Assembly (NCBI GenBank): GCA_023548195.1
Contig: JAJHZJ010000023.1
Coordinates: 417,636-481,635, forward strand
DNA length: 64,000 nt
Origin: Bettongia penicillata ogilbyi
Taxonomy: Eukaryota > Chordata > Mammalia > Diprotodontia > Potoroidae
Reading direction: 5' to 3'
Of this stretch, positions 11,291 to 23,239 are shown one piece after another. How positions within the stretch are numbered: the stretch's first letter is position 1; every line of letters starts with the position of its first letter. The notes beneath the pieces were generated by a model. That model saw nothing but the letters and a program-made list of their open reading frames with translations, did no database searches and was not told the origin of the DNA. The translations under genes were made by a program, and so were the position numbers.

Positions 11291-12190
11291 TCGATGAATA
11301 ATTTTCAGCGATTGCAGTTTTTAACTGCTCTAAGACTTTTGGGATACCCTGTACATTCTAAAAATCTAACAAATATAGTCAATGTTCCATAACCATACTC
11401 CATCTGGCTCCCCATCTCTAAAATTGTAGAAGGATGGAGAGATGTCTTCTCATATCTTCTCTCTGGAGTCAAGCTTGTTCTTCATAATGGTGGACTGGCT
11501 ACTGAGCCTTGTCCTTAGGAGTATGTAAAAGTCCTGCTCATGCAATTATCCACATGGAAGAGGCTAGAGAGCCTGCTTTTGGAGATTCATGATGATGTGC
11601 AATGGAAGTTCCTTGGAGAGATTTTGGAGCATGCATAATCTCTCTGTGATGGTTTCCTGTCCACCTACCACATAATGGAGAGGGCCTTTTTTGATTGGAT
11701 GCAAAACTGGAAGGAGGAAGGGGATACATTCAAAAGCTATTAGTTGACCAAGGCCTTGGCCATTCCCCTGGTTTGACTTCTTCTAATCTGGCAGGATTTC
11801 AGTGAGAAACAATGTTGTGAGAGGAGAGACTGCATGTGGTCATAGAATAAGGGGCTCTGTTCTTGGCCTCAAAATTTGTTCTTTCATTTTAAGTGATGGA
11901 GATGGCTATGACCTTGTGAGCTTCAAAAGATTAGAAAAGCAAACCACTCAAGGTTCAGGAGATCTAAGAGAGTTAAGTCTACAAGGGTTCATCTAGCAGC
12001 AATGCCATTTTTGGATGTGAACTTGGTGAGACCAATGCTATATAGAAAATGATTTAAGTATGAGCCTCCTCTCCCCAGAGACTGAGGAACAGAGAGTATG
12101 CTCCTGAGGTGATGGGAAATAGTTTACTTCTGTTCTTGCTACATCTTCTTCGCAAATATTCCTTTGTAAAATCTAATTAATGTTAATGGA
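11291..12190. other. Unassigned; possible further L1-end relics
   Basis: No coding or RNA gene seen. Weak resemblance to antisense L1 3' sequence up to about 11400, then apparently unique sequence. Confidence 0.35.
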
Positions 12191-12458
12191 CTAAAGGGGT
12201 GGGGAGCCTTCAGTCTCAAGGCCACATGTGGCCTTCTAAGTCCTCAGGTGAAGTCTTTTGACTGAGTCCAAGTTTGACAGAACAAATTCTTTTATTAAGG
12301 GGATTTGTTCTGTGAAATTTGGATTAGGTTAAAGGGTTGCCCTTGAGGACATAGAGGGCATTTGTTTTGAGAAGTTTGGATTCAGTTGAAGGATGGCACT
12401 TGAGGACCTAGAGGGTCACATGTGGCCTTGAAGCTGCAGGTTCCCCATCCCTGGTAAA
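12190..12458. mobile_element. Non-autonomous hAT-type DNA transposon (MITE)
   Basis: Terminal inverted repeats GGGGTGGGGAGCCTTCAG and its complement GCAGGTTCCCCATCCC, with inner CCACATGTGGCC arms. The same family occurs at 24.6 and 58.9 kb. No transposase is present. No perfect 8-bp target duplication is visible. Confidence 0.7.
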
Positions 12459-12960
12459 TGATTCTGGGGTGCAAATAATTGACAGCTAACAAAGTGAGGG
12501 AGCACACCAGAATAGGATCTAGAGCTTATGGTATTAAAGAAAAGATGCCCCACACTCCTTGAGGTCTCCCTAGAGCCCTGAGGGGAATATGTGACCTAGT
12601 TCTGCCATAGTGAACCTAGAGAACACTCACTACATGTGAGACATCATTTTTGTGCTTGCTATATCTTTGAAGTAAACATGAATTTTACAAATCAGAGCTT
12701 TATAAAAGTTGATTAATATTGATTGATTAAATACAATTGGGGCACTAGTCATTGTCAACTGACAGTGAGGAGAACACATCCAGAAAGGGACTTGAGACTG
12801 GCAGCATTTGAGAATAACCCTTCAACCCCACAGGGGTACCCCAAGAAGGCTGAGGGGAAGACACAGCCACCTGGCTCTCTAGGATGGTGAGCCACGATTC
12901 CCACAACATTTGTTCTTTTTCAACATTCATTTTTTTAAATAATTTTTTTTGCTTCTTTTG
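12459..12960. other. No recognised feature
   Basis: Unique-looking sequence with an AT-rich centre. Nothing supportable seen. Confidence 0.4.
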
Positions 12961-12964
12961 CAAC

Positions 12965-13125
12965 CTAAATTCAATGCTCAATTCAATTTGATAAACATTT
13001 ATTTTAGCACCTACTATGTGCCTGCCTCTGGGTTAAATGCTGAGAATACAAATGAGAAAAGGAAATACAGTCCCTGCTTTCAGAAAGCTTACCATCACAC
13101 AAGGGAAGGCCAAAAACTTCCTCCT
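12965..13125 (-). repeat. L2 3' end, antisense
   Basis: ATAAACATTTATTTTAGCAC then CTACTATGTGCCTGCC, GGGTTAAATGCTGAG and AGTCCCTGCTTTC: the complement of the L2 terminus. Confidence 0.75.
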
Positions 13126-13139
13126 GTATTCCTTTCTCT

Positions 13140-15175
13140 CCCACCCCAGAACCAGACCATATTACAAAAGATTTTTTTTTAATGTAAAAGAAAAAATAAG
13201 GAAAAAGAGGGGAAAATCTGCAAAACTGATCAATACATCAAAAAAATCTGACAATATAAGCAACATTCTATATCCATAAACCCATCCCCAATCCCTACAA
13301 AGAAGTTGGGGGATGTGTCTTCTTTGAAACTATGCTTTTTCTTTGTAACTTTGCAACATTCATTTTCTCTTGTTAAAATATTTCAATTTATTTTTAATAT
13401 TCTTTTCTTTTTTTTTAATTTTGAGCTCCAAATTCTCCCCCTCCCTCCCACCCCTTCCCACACCCACTGAGAAAGCAAGCAACATGGTATCAATTATACA
13501 TGTGAAATCATGCAAAACATATTTCCCTATTAGCCATATTTTCAAAAAAGGCAAGCAAAAGAAAATGAGAAAATTATATTCCAATTTGTACTCAGAGTTC
13601 AAACGTTCATCATGAGTCCTTTGGAATTGTCCTGGATCATTATATTGATCAGAGTAGTCAATTCTTTCACAGTTCATCATTACAGTGTTGCTGTTACTGT
13701 ACACAATGATCTGGTTCTTCTCACTACACTTTGCTTCATTTCATATAGCCATGGTTTTTTTTTCTAAAACCACTCTTCCCCCCCATCATTTCTTATAGCA
13801 TAATAGTATTCTATCACAATCACATACAACTTATTCAGCCGTTCCCCAATTGATGAGCATCCCCTCAATTTCCAATTCTTTACCACCACAAAAAGAGCTG
13901 CTATAAATATTTTTGCACATATAGGTCCTTTTCCCTTTTCTTTGATCTCTTGCACTGCTGGTCAAGGGTATGGACAGTTTCATAGCCCTTTGGGCATAGT
14001 TCCAAATTATTCCCCAGCATGGTTGGACCAGTTTACTACTTCACCAGCAATTCATTAGTGTGCATATTTTTTTCCTCATGCCCTCTAGCATTTACCATTT
14101 CTGATGGGTGTGAGCTGTTTTAATTTGTATTTCTCTAATTAATAGTAATTTAGAGCATTTTTTTTTCTTATGACTACAGTACAGATAGCTTTGATTTCTT
14201 CTTCTGAAAACTGCTAAGCATTCAAATTCTGCTTCAGAGAGCACAATTCTGATGGGTTGGTCACATGGTTTGAATGCCAAACTTAGATTTGCTTAAAAGA
14301 CTATTTTACAGAGAATTCACTCAAATTCATACAGATGTGAAAAGAAGCAATACACGGACACTATCAAAGTCTCTCTGAAGAACTTTGATATCAATTGTGA
14401 GACATGGGAGACACTGGCACAAGTATGGTATGTCTGCATCAAAGAAGACACTGTCCTCTATGAGTAAAGCTGAATTGCAATAGCTCAAAAGAAACACAGG
14501 ATGTACAAATTTAGAGACATATCCATCCTAAATGTTCACAAGGACTATTTGTGCCTGACCATTGGTAGAGCCTTCTGAGCTCGTGGTGATATGATTAGCC
14601 ACAGCTAGACACACTGTACATGATGTCATACTGGTCATCTTCAAACATGAAGCACAAACAACTTATGTCTTTGACCATTTATCAATTGGGGAATGACTTA
14701 TTTTTATAAATTTGTTTTTTACTCAGTATATATTTGAGAAATGAGGCCTTCATCGCGAAACTTGCTGTAAAATTTCTTGATATTACTTCATTATCTATGG
14801 TATCTTTCAGCATAATGTAGTTTTTCTGACTATCTCTTTTAATTAGACCTATTTTTGCTTTTGCTTTGTCTGAGATCATGATTGCTACCCATGCCTTTTT
14901 TACTTCAGTGGAAGCATATTATATTCTGCTCCAGCCCTTTATTTTAACTCTGTGTATGTACATTTTCTGTTTCAAGGGTATCTCTTGTAAACAACATATT
15001 GTTGGATTCTGGTTTCTAATCCATTCTACTAACAGCTTCCATTTTATGGATAAGCTCATCCCATTCACATTCATAGTTATGATTACTAATTGCATATTTC
15101 CCTCCATCTCATTTTCTTCTGTTTCTTCTTCATTCCCTCTTTTTATCTTATATCTCCTCAAAAATCTGTTTTGCT
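13140..15175 (-). repeat. L1 LINE, antisense, 5' and 3' parts with the centre deleted
   Basis: Begins with 3' UTR-like sequence and then the ORF2 end (AGAGCTGCTATAAATATTTT, CCCCAATTGATGAGCATCCC). 14662-14760 continues the ORF2 C-terminal region after an inserted RTE fragment. Immediately beyond, 14770-15161 reads as the start of the ORF2 endonuclease: antisense residues MNVNGMSLSIKWKLLVEWI and NPTICCLQEI, then SDKAKAKIGLIKRD and NYIMLKD. The reverse-transcriptase centre is missing, so this is a deleted copy or two abutting ones. Confidence 0.8.
14213..14661 (+). repeat. RTE-like LINE ORF2 C-terminal fragment inserted in L1
   Basis: Sense frame fragments KKQYTDTIKVSLKNFDIN and CETWETLAQVW match the end of an RTE-type endonuclease/reverse transcriptase (family pattern KRYKDTLK.SLK.F.I followed by WE..A). 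Upstream TTCAGAGAGCACAATTCTGA fits the QRAQLRWAGH block. L1 sequence resumes directly on both sides (CTGAAAACTGC / TGTCTTTGACCATTTATC). Confidence 0.72.
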
Positions 15176-15284
15176 TCTGACCACTGACCTCTCTTTTATC
15201 ATCTGCTCTATGATCCTCTTCATCTCCTATTTCCTATTGGGTAAGTTCCATTTTTATATACAACTGAGAATATAGACCTACAAA

Positions 15285-15950
15285 CAAAGGTAAGCTGGAT
15301 GTGGTCAAACATGAGATGGAAAGATTAAACATCAACCTCTTGGGCGTCAGTGAACTTGAATGGATGGGAATGGGTGAGTTTAATTCAGGCAATCATTACA
15401 TGTACTAGTGTGGGAAAAAATCCTTTAGAAAAAATGGAGTAGTCCTCATAGCCAATAAAAGGGTGAGAAAAGCAGTCCTGGAGTATAATCTCAAATGTTC
15501 TCTGTTTGAATCTAAGGCAAACCATTCAACAATACAAGTCTATATTCAATAATACAAGTCTATGCTCCCAACCAAAATCAACACTTTTGAGTTATGGTGC
15601 TGGAAAAGGTTTTTGAGAGTCCCTTGGATAGCAAGACAGTCAAATCAATTAATACTTAAAGAAATTAATTCAAGCTGTTGACTGAAAGGTCAAATAATGA
15701 AGCTGAAGCTTAAATATTTTGGTCACATAATGAAAAGACAAAGACATGACTCATTGGAAAAGCCCCTGTTGTTGGGAAAGATTGAAGACAAAAGAAAAAG
15801 GGGACAGCAGCAGGTGAGGTGGATCAATAGTGTCATGGAAATAATGAACATGAACTTGGACAGACTTTGAGAGATAGTGGATGATAGAAGTATGCCATGG
15901 TCCATGGGGTCACAAGGAGTCAAATATGACTGAACAGTAGCAACAAAGCC
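15285..15950 (+). repeat. RTE/BovB-type LINE fragment
   Basis: The 5' part encodes endonuclease-like residues LDVVKHEMERLNINLLGVSE. The 3' part has the BovB/RTE terminus: TTTTGGTCACATAATGAAAAG, GACTCATTGGAAAAGCCCCT, CACAAGGAGTCAAATATGAC and ACTGAACAGTAGCAACAA. The centre is deleted. Confidence 0.78.
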
Positions 15951-15954
15951 CTCA

Positions 15955-16490
15955 AGAAGGTCACAATCTAATGAAAGAGACAACATGAAAACAATTATTT
16001 GCAAAGATATATACAGGATACTTTGGAAGGGTGACAGGGAAAGACTTCTTGCAGAAGGTTGAATTTTAGCTGAGATGAGAAGGGAGATGAGTACAGGCAT
16101 GGGGGACAGTCATGGAGTCAGGAGATGGAATGTCTTGTTCTTGTTTGAGGAACAAACAATATGGAGGCCATGGAGGGGAGTAAAGTGTAAAAAGACTGGA
16201 AAGGTAAGAAGGGCATAGGTTATGAAGGGTTTTAAAAACCAAACAGAGGATTTTGTGGAGTTTGTTGAGTAGGGAGAGTGTCATGGTTAGACCTGAGCTT
16301 TAGGAGAATCATTTTGACAGCTTAGTGGAGGATGGATTGGAGTGGGGAGAGACTTAAGACAGGCAGACTCACCAGCAGGCTACTGTAATTGTCCAGGTGT
16401 GAGACTAAGAGGGCTTGCAGCAGGGTGGTGGCAGTGTCAGAAGAGAGAAGAAAGTGATTAGCAGAAGCCTCTTTGACTGCCTAGAGTCCT
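15955..16490 (-). repeat. L2 LINE, antisense
   Basis: ATTTTAGCTGAGATGAGAAG, GGAATGTCTTGTTCTTGTTT, AAAGACTGGAAAGGTAAGAA and GGATTGGAGTGGGGAGAGAC. Antisense residues KTLHNLCPSYLSSLFTLYSP show the L2 reverse-transcriptase C-terminal region. Confidence 0.82.
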
Positions 16491-16594
16491 CGTCTCTGAA
16501 AATTGTCACCTCCAGGCAAGAGAAGAAAAACAAGTGAACAATCCTTCAAGTTGAAGAACAAATTCCCTCAACAAGGGACTATGCTTTGGTTGAT

Positions 16595-16735
16595 ACTTAT
16601 ATTTTATTTATTTATATTTATTGTATTTATTATTATTATGTTTATGTTAATATATTATTATATTTATATTTATTATAATATTTATATTTATTTTGATTAT
16701 TTATATTATTTTTATATTTATATTTATATTTTACT
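16595..16735. repeat. (TTTA)n/(ATATTT)n AT-rich low-complexity array
   Basis: Tandem TTTA/TTAT units. The 114-codon frame across it is a low-complexity Y/I/F artefact. Confidence 0.95.
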
Positions 16736-16989
16736 GATCCTAATTCAGCCAGTTTCACTTCCCAGACTCCTTTGGGATCAAATGAAAGCAAGAGTCTGGG
16801 GACCAAGGTCTGGAGTCCCTGGAGGCAAGTTCATTGTTCTTCCTTGACTTTTCATAGTTGAGATGTTCAAACCTCAGGCTCATCCTAAGGTGTGAAATGA
16901 TTCCTTAACTTCAGAAAAGGTTTCTCTTTTATATTCTTTTTCTGCTTCTGCCCTTCAGATCCTTAAGCTTTGTGAGATCTAAAGGAGGC

Positions 16990-17478
16990 ATATTTTAAAT
17001 AGATACAAATATATAAGACCAAGAGCCATTCCTCAGTTGATAAGTGGTAAAAGGATAAAAAAAAATTATAGATATGTTTTGTTTTTCCATCATCTTCTTT
17101 CCTCACTATGTCTCCCTCCCCTATCTAACAAAAAAAATTTAAAAGAAAAAAGAGGGGAAATCAGATTGGCAAAAAGTAGTCAATATATCAATCAATTTCT
17201 GACAGGATAGGCAATGTTCCACACCCGTAGTCCCCTGACTTTTTCAAAGAAAAGTAGGAGTTGAATTTTATCCTCCCTTCTCCAGGGCCAAGCTTTCTAA
17301 AATAATTACACAGCATTCAGTTTCCTTTTGCTGTATTTATTATTTCATTATATTGTGTCGTTTTTAGATTGTATTTCAGGTTCTATTTCTTTACCCTGCA
17401 TCAGTTCATTTAAGTCTTCCCATGTTTCTCTGAATTCTTCATATTCATCCTTTCTAATAGTGTCCCTCCTTAGTCTAT
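16990..17478 (-). repeat. L1 3' region, antisense
   Basis: AAAAAGAGGGGAAATCAGAT parallels 13200-13220. 17380-17478 holds the L1 end (TTCATTTAAGTCTTCCCATG, CATATTCATCCTTTCTAATA). Confidence 0.65.
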
Positions 17479-17479
17479 G

Positions 17480-17898
17480 AGGAAGTACGTGGCTCAGGGG
17501 GAAAAGTTCTGGGACTGGAGTCAGGAAGACACATTCAAATCTAGACACTAGCTGTGTGAGACCCTGGGCAAAATCTCTTACTCTCTGCCTCAGTTTCCTT
17601 ATCTGTAAAATGGAGATAATAATAGCAATTACCAGGGTCGTGGTGAAGATAAAATGAAATATAGTTCTAATCCTTCTTTACAACATAATTAATGTGAAAA
17701 TATGTTTAATATGAATGTATATGTGGAGCCTATATCAGATTGCATGCTGTCTTGGGGAGGAGGAGAAAATTTAAAGTTCAAAATCTTATGGAAGTGAGTG
17801 TTGAAAACTTAAGATAAATAAATTTTTTAAAAAAAGAGAAAAGTGTTTTGCAAATCTTGATGACTATATAAATGTTAACTATTACTATTCCACCAAAT
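17480..17898 (+). repeat. MIR/CORE-SINE split by an L1 tail
   Basis: The SINE runs 17480-17665 (GACTGGAGTCAGGAAGACAC to GTGGTGAAGATAAAATGAAA) and resumes at about 17845 (AAAGTGTTTTGCAAATCTTG). Between them, 17666-17842 is a sense L1 3' terminus (ATTAATGTGAAAATATGTTT, TGCATGCTGTCTTGGGGAGG). Confidence 0.8.
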
Positions 17899-18119
17899 TA
17901 ATGTATCACACTTTAGCACTTCTAGAGAACAGTTTTTAGAAGAAAAGATGCAAACTATCAAAAATCATGTAAAAATACTCCAAATTACATCACCAAGGTT
18001 TTACCACATGATCTGGAGCAGGTCCACCTCAGTTTTCTCATCTCTAATATGAGGTTAGACTAAATGACCTCTAAGGTCCTTTCCAACTCCAAATCTATGA
18101 TGCTCTGGTCTCACACTTA

Positions 18120-18350
18120 GCAAATTGGCAAAAAAAATGACAAAAGATAGAAATAGTATTAGAAAGATGAGGAGGGTTGTGGAAAAGGAGGTCAGGGAGA
18201 TAGACACACTAAAATACTGTTCAGAAAACTGAGAATTGATATGACCAACCTGGAAAATAACTTGGAACTATTCTAGAAAAGTGTCTAAAGTGTTCTTATT
18301 CTATGACTCAGCGACATCACTACTGGAAATATACCCACCCCACTAAAGTC
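18120..18350 (+). repeat. L1 fragment
   Basis: CAAATTGGCAAAAAAAATGA, AATAACTTGGAACTATTCTA and CTATGACTCAGCGACATCAC follow the L1 order seen at 55.5-55.7 kb. A MIR-like remnant precedes it at about 18000-18110. Confidence 0.6.
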
Positions 18351-18364
18351 AAAGGCATTAGGTG

Positions 18365-20140
18365 AGGTCTATCTACCACACATTGCTGAATGTAAGCAGA
18401 GAAAATCACCTAACCATCCTGACTGAATCCACTATAGATTTATGCTACACAACCTCAACTGGGTCCTCACTGTTGTTTGGCAATCTTTCTACACCTGTTA
18501 TCAACTCACTCCCACTCTCCACATCAGCACTTCGAAACCTTCCTCAAATGTTCTATTTTGCCTCATGAAAACTTTGCCTCATGTTTTACAGGAAAAAAAA
18601 TGAGACCATTCACCATGAGTTCCCTCTTCTTCATTTGACATCATCACTTTCTGACATTCTCTCCTTCTTCACTCATATCTCACACAAAGAATTGGCCTTA
18701 CTCTTTACCAAAGCCAACCCTTTTACCAGCACAAACTAACCCATTCCATCCTGTCTCCTCCAACAGATTGCCCCCTATGTCATCCTCATCCCCACTCTAT
18801 TAGCATCTCAGTCTTTCCCTATCTACTGACTTCTTTCCTACTGTCTACAAATATGCCTTCATCCTCAAAAAATACTCACTTGATCCATTCATCCTATATC
18901 TCTTCTGCCATTTGTGGCCAAATGCCTTGAAAAGGTCATCTACAATAGATGCCTCTACTTTCTATCTTCTCATTCCCTTACAATTCAACTTCTGACCTCA
19001 TCATTCCATTGAAGCAGCTCTCTCCAGTTACCGATGATCTCTTATTTGCAAAATCCAATGACCTTTTCTCAGTCTTTCTTCTTGACATCTTTGCAGTCCT
19101 TGACCCTATTGATGACTCTCTTCTTGATCCTTTCTTCTCTCTAGGTTTTCAAGTGACTCCGTTTTCTCCTAGTTCTCCTCCTAACTGTTCCTTCTCTGTC
19201 TCCTTTGCTGGATCCTCTCCAGAGCACACTCTCTAACCATAGGTGTCCCTCAGAATTCTGTCCAGGTCCCTCTTTTCTCCCTCTAAACTACTTTACCTGC
19301 TGATCTCATCAGCTCCCATGAATTTAACTACCATCTCTACACTGTTACTTCTCAAATCTACCTATGCTGCCCTAACCCTCTGCTTGTCCTCCAATCTCTC
19401 ATCTCCAACTGCTTTTCAATCATCTTGAACTGGTTGTCCAATAAACATCTTAAACTCAGCATATTCAAAATGGAATTATTCTCTTAAGCCCTCCTTCCTT
19501 TCCTAATATCTCTATTACTGTCACAATCAACACTATCCTCCCAATACCCCACACTCACAACCTAAGAGTCATCCTTAACTCCTCACTATCTCTCATTTCC
19601 GATATCCAATCTGTTGCTGAGGCTTGTTGATTTCACCACTGTAGCATCTCCAATATGCCCCCTTCTCTCCTCTAATGCTGCCACCACTCTGGAATAGGCT
19701 CTTAGCACCTCACACTTAGACTATTACATTAGTCTTCTGGGGGTTCTTCCTGACTCAAGTCTCTCCCTACTGCAATCCATCCTCCGTTTAGCCACTAAAG
19801 TCTTTTTCCTGAAGTGCAGATCAGGCCATGTCACCCTCCACTCCTGATTGCCTCCAGGATCAAATACAAAATCATTTGTGCCCAGCCCACCTCCCACCCT
19901 CACCTTTTTAGTCTTCTTTACATCCCCAATAAATGTTCTTTGCTGTTCCTTAAACAAGACACACCATATTGGCTCTGGCTCTGTCTCCCCATGCCTCCAT
20001 CCCCACCTACTGACTTCCTTGGCTTCCTTTATGTCCCAACTAAAATCATCTTCCACAGGAAGCTTTTCCTAACTCCTCTTAATTCTAATGCCTTTCCTCT
20101 TTTAATTATTTCTTATTTTTCTAGTTTTTAGAGCTGTCTT
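18365..20140 (+). repeat. L2 LINE with long reverse-transcriptase remnant
   Basis: One of the longest L2 copies here. Sense frames keep blocks such as FSVSFAGSSPEHTL (19190-19236), and text such as CATTGCTGGATCCTCTCCAG-type boxes and CAGATCAGGCCATGTCACCC occurs in consensus order. Multiple frameshifts and stops; not functional. Confidence 0.85.
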
Positions 20141-20144
20141 TACT

Positions 20145-20300
20145 CTAAATGATCACATGGACTATATGTGACCAACCTGTAGTAGAGCTTTCCAAGCTCA
20201 TATTGATCTGATCAGTCAATCACACACTATACCTTGACCTCAACATAGTGATGTTATTTTGGTATTCTTCAAGTACAAGGGACCAACTTTGCTGGATCAA
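20145..20300 (+). repeat. RTE-like LINE 3' fragment inside L2
   Basis: GATCACATGGACTATATGTG to GGTATTCTTCAAGTACAAGG corresponds to the final coding part and 3' end of the RTE-like element at 14.2 kb. Confidence 0.55.
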
Positions 20301-20515
20301 CCAACCAATCTTGTTTGTGTATATTTGTTAGCTTGTCTCCCCATTAGAGGGTGAGCTTTTTGAGGGCAAGAATTGTCTTATCAATAAATCAACATTTATT
20401 AAGTTCTTACTATGTACCACACACCTTTTTTGCCTCTTCTTATACTCCCAACACCTAGCAGAGTGTCTGGAACATATCAGGCCCCTAATAAATGTTGACT
20501 AACTGATGAATGCAT
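20300..20515 (+). repeat. L2 3' end
   Basis: TAGAGGGTGAGCTTTTTGAG, GTGTCTGGAACATATCAGGC and CTAATAAATGTTGACTAACT. A short reversed L2 tail (ATCAACATTTATTAAGTTC) is embedded at 20385-20430. 20516-20870 is AT-rich without a clear feature. Confidence 0.75.
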
Positions 20516-20869
20516 CGAAATATATAAAGACTTGTACAAACTAGGTACAGCACAAAATATGCACCCCCAAAAAACAATATTCACAACCACAATAATGTAA
20601 ATTAAAACACCACTAAAAGACACCAGAACTCAGATCAATGACCAATTTTGACTGCAGAGGATGGGCTACAGATGTGGAATAAGTTATAGTCAGCGGTGAA
20701 TAGTCAATAAATCACTTTGTTTTGCTTCTGAACTTTTTTGCAAAGAAAAGTTCTGGAGGAGGAGAGATCCTAGGAAGTGATAAAGGTGTAAAGATGATAG
20801 TCAATACTTTTATAAAATAAAATTTTAAAAAATGAGTTTTTTAAAGATGTGTTTAGTAGTCATCTGGTT

Positions 20870-21650
20870 TCATGGTTGATTGGTCATTGTCCTTCATTTT
20901 CAAAGAGGATCAAAATGACATTACTATGTTAAAGTCAATTTACAGTGTGTCCAGCTGTGGCTGATCAGACCAATATGAGTTTGAATAGTTTGGGCACAGT
21001 TAGTCCATGTGCACATTTGGGGTGGATTCTCTAAATCTGCATATCTCATGGGGTTTTTTTGAGTTACTTCAATTCTGTTTTACTCATAGAGCACAGTACC
21101 TTTTCTGATGCGGTCCTATGCCAGTGTCTCCCATGTCACACAATCAATTCCAAAGTCCTTCAGAGAGACCTTGAGGGTGTCCTTGTGCTGCTTTTTCTAA
21201 CCATCATGTGAGTGCTTGCCCTGTGTGAGTTCTCTATAAAATAGCCTTTTAGGTAAGCATACATTTGGCATTTGAACAACGTGACCAGCCCATTGGAGCT
21301 GGTATCTCTGCAGTAAAGTTTGAATGCTTTGCAGTTTAGTTTGAGAAAGGACCTCAGTGTCTGGTACCTTATTCTGTCAGGTGATCTTCAGAGTCTTCCT
21401 AAGACAATTCAAAAGGAAGCGATTCCATTTTCTGTCATGGCCCTGGTAGAATGTCCAGGTTAAACAGGCATACACCAAGGTGGTCAGCACAGTGGCTCTT
21501 TAGACCTTCACTTGGTAGTCACCCTAATACCTCTTCTCTCCCACACTTTCCTTCAGAATCTCCCAAACGCTGGGCTAACCCTGGCAATGCATATGTCAAT
21601 TTCATCATCTATGTGGACATCCCTCTGCTTTGATGATCTCTTGGTTAAAG
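20870..21650 (-). repeat. RTE-like LINE, reverse-transcriptase C-terminal half, antisense
   Basis: 20870-20985 is the 3' tail. 21100-21650 is coding sequence in the complement: GGTGTCCTTGTGCTGCTTTT, GTGAGTGCTTGCCCTGTGTG, CAACGTGACCAGCCCATTGG and TACCTCTTCTCTCCCACACT correspond to the K..YKDTLK, LTQGKRSHGG, RWAGHV and VWERRGIR blocks of RTE-type elements. It joins the tail to the body that is separated in the smaller copies. Confidence 0.75.
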
Positions 21651-21769
21651 AACCCCTTAAAAGGTTCCATCTTAGACAAACTCTGGGAAGACAGCAGACT
21701 CATCCCTGTGGTTCTCAGGTCAATGCGGGTTATATCAGCACCCCTCAGCAGTAAGGTGTCACCATCCAC

Positions 21770-22735
21770 TACTTCTCAGCTCTTCTCCTACTCTGATCTT
21801 TCCTCGTTCCCTTCCTTGAGATCAAATGACCTGTGACTCCTTAAAACTTTGGCAAGGGGACCAGCTGCTCCTTCTTCCCAAGGAGCTTTGTACCTGTTAC
21901 TTACCTCCAAGTGTTCAGTGATCCTTGCCTTTCTCCTCCATTGCCCACCCCTCCACATTTCCAACCTCCTAACCCATCCAGGAACCCTTTACCCCTTCAT
22001 AGCTTATCCTCTCTGTTTATCCATCTTGTTTGTATTCTTTTCCCAATGGAATGCTCCATTCACCCTCATAACCTGAAAAGTGAAAAATTCCTGGAGCCCC
22101 AGCTTTCCTTCGGAGCCCCAAACCCTCTTTTAGGAAAGAGACCAGCCTGCCCATTAAGCATTGAGAACCATTACCTGGTTGAGTCAGAAACACAGATTCA
22201 ATGAAAGAAACATGAAGCATCACCTCTGTGTGCGGCACTGCCAAGTTCTCCCTTGAGGTGCTAGCTTTTAGCAGTTCTTCAGTCTGGTATTGAAGGCTCT
22301 CCACAATCTGGCTGCAAATAAGCTTGCCTTCCTTTTTGCACATGCCTCTTTTTTAAGCATTCTCCTTCATAGCCAAACTTGATTACTCACAGTTCCCCAG
22401 GTCCCTTTTGAGTGTCCTGCCCAATGGGTGCTCACACAGGCCATCCCTTGGGCCTTGAATGTGGCCCCCAATCATCTCAGAATCCTTCTCTACCTTCAAG
22501 GCTCCACTCAGACTCCTTCCTTCAGGAAACCTTGCCTAACCCCAATCTCATCCAACCACCACCAATTAAAAGTGTTTTCTTCTTCCAAGACTGAGTCCCA
22601 AAGCACTTGGTCTGGATCTTGCCTCTGTCCTCATCACTCCCTACCTTGTATCATGCATATCTCTGTATATAGTGCACATACTATGGCATATAGTAAGTGC
22701 TTAATAAACACTTGTTGATTGACTGAATGATTGTC
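21770..22735 (+). repeat. L2 LINE 3' half
   Basis: TCTGGTATTGAAGGCTCTCC, CCTTGAATGTGGCCCCCAAT and the terminus GGCATATAGTAAGTGCTTAA then TAAACACTTGTTGATTGACT. Confidence 0.72.
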
Positions 22736-22989
22736 AGATATCACCCCCACCCTCCAACCTGTAGATCAGAAGATTCTTAAGAACAAGGACAGTCATTTTC
22801 TAACTTTTTCTCCCTGGTGCCTGGAATTGAGTGGATGTTTCCTGTAGGTTGAACAAAATGAGAACAGAGCTTGGTGTAGGCAGAAAACCAGCGAGGCTGG
22901 AGAAGATATATGTGTATGGGATCTGGTTTTTCTGGCATATCACATTTTGCTTTACTTGACACAGCAAGTATCCTAGGAAGAGACCCCAA

Positions 22990-23145
22990 CAGTGCAGAAC
23001 CTGAAGACCTGATTGGAAGTCCCAGCCCTATTACTTACTAGCTGCCTGACATTTCCCAAATCCCTTTTCATCTCTAGGCCTCAGTTTCCTCCTATGTAAA
23101 ATGAAAGGTTAGCTGTACTCAAAAGTTCCTGCCAGTTTCCATGGG
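22990..23145 (+). repeat. MIR-type SINE
   Basis: GACCTGATTGGAAGTCCCAG, CTTACTAGCTGCCTGAC and TAGGCCTCAGTTTCCTCCTA. Confidence 0.7.
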
Positions 23146-23239
23146 CAATAATTGTATGAGGGGGAAAAGGGAGGGGAGACTCTGGAGTTGAGGTCAGACT
23201 GACCACATCAAGGAAGAGAACAGGACATTTTTGCATTTG

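Noticed and set aside
14866..15180. 104-codon sense frame rich in Phe/Ile
   Set aside because: Shadow of the antisense L1 endonuclease remnant, which explains the sequence better.
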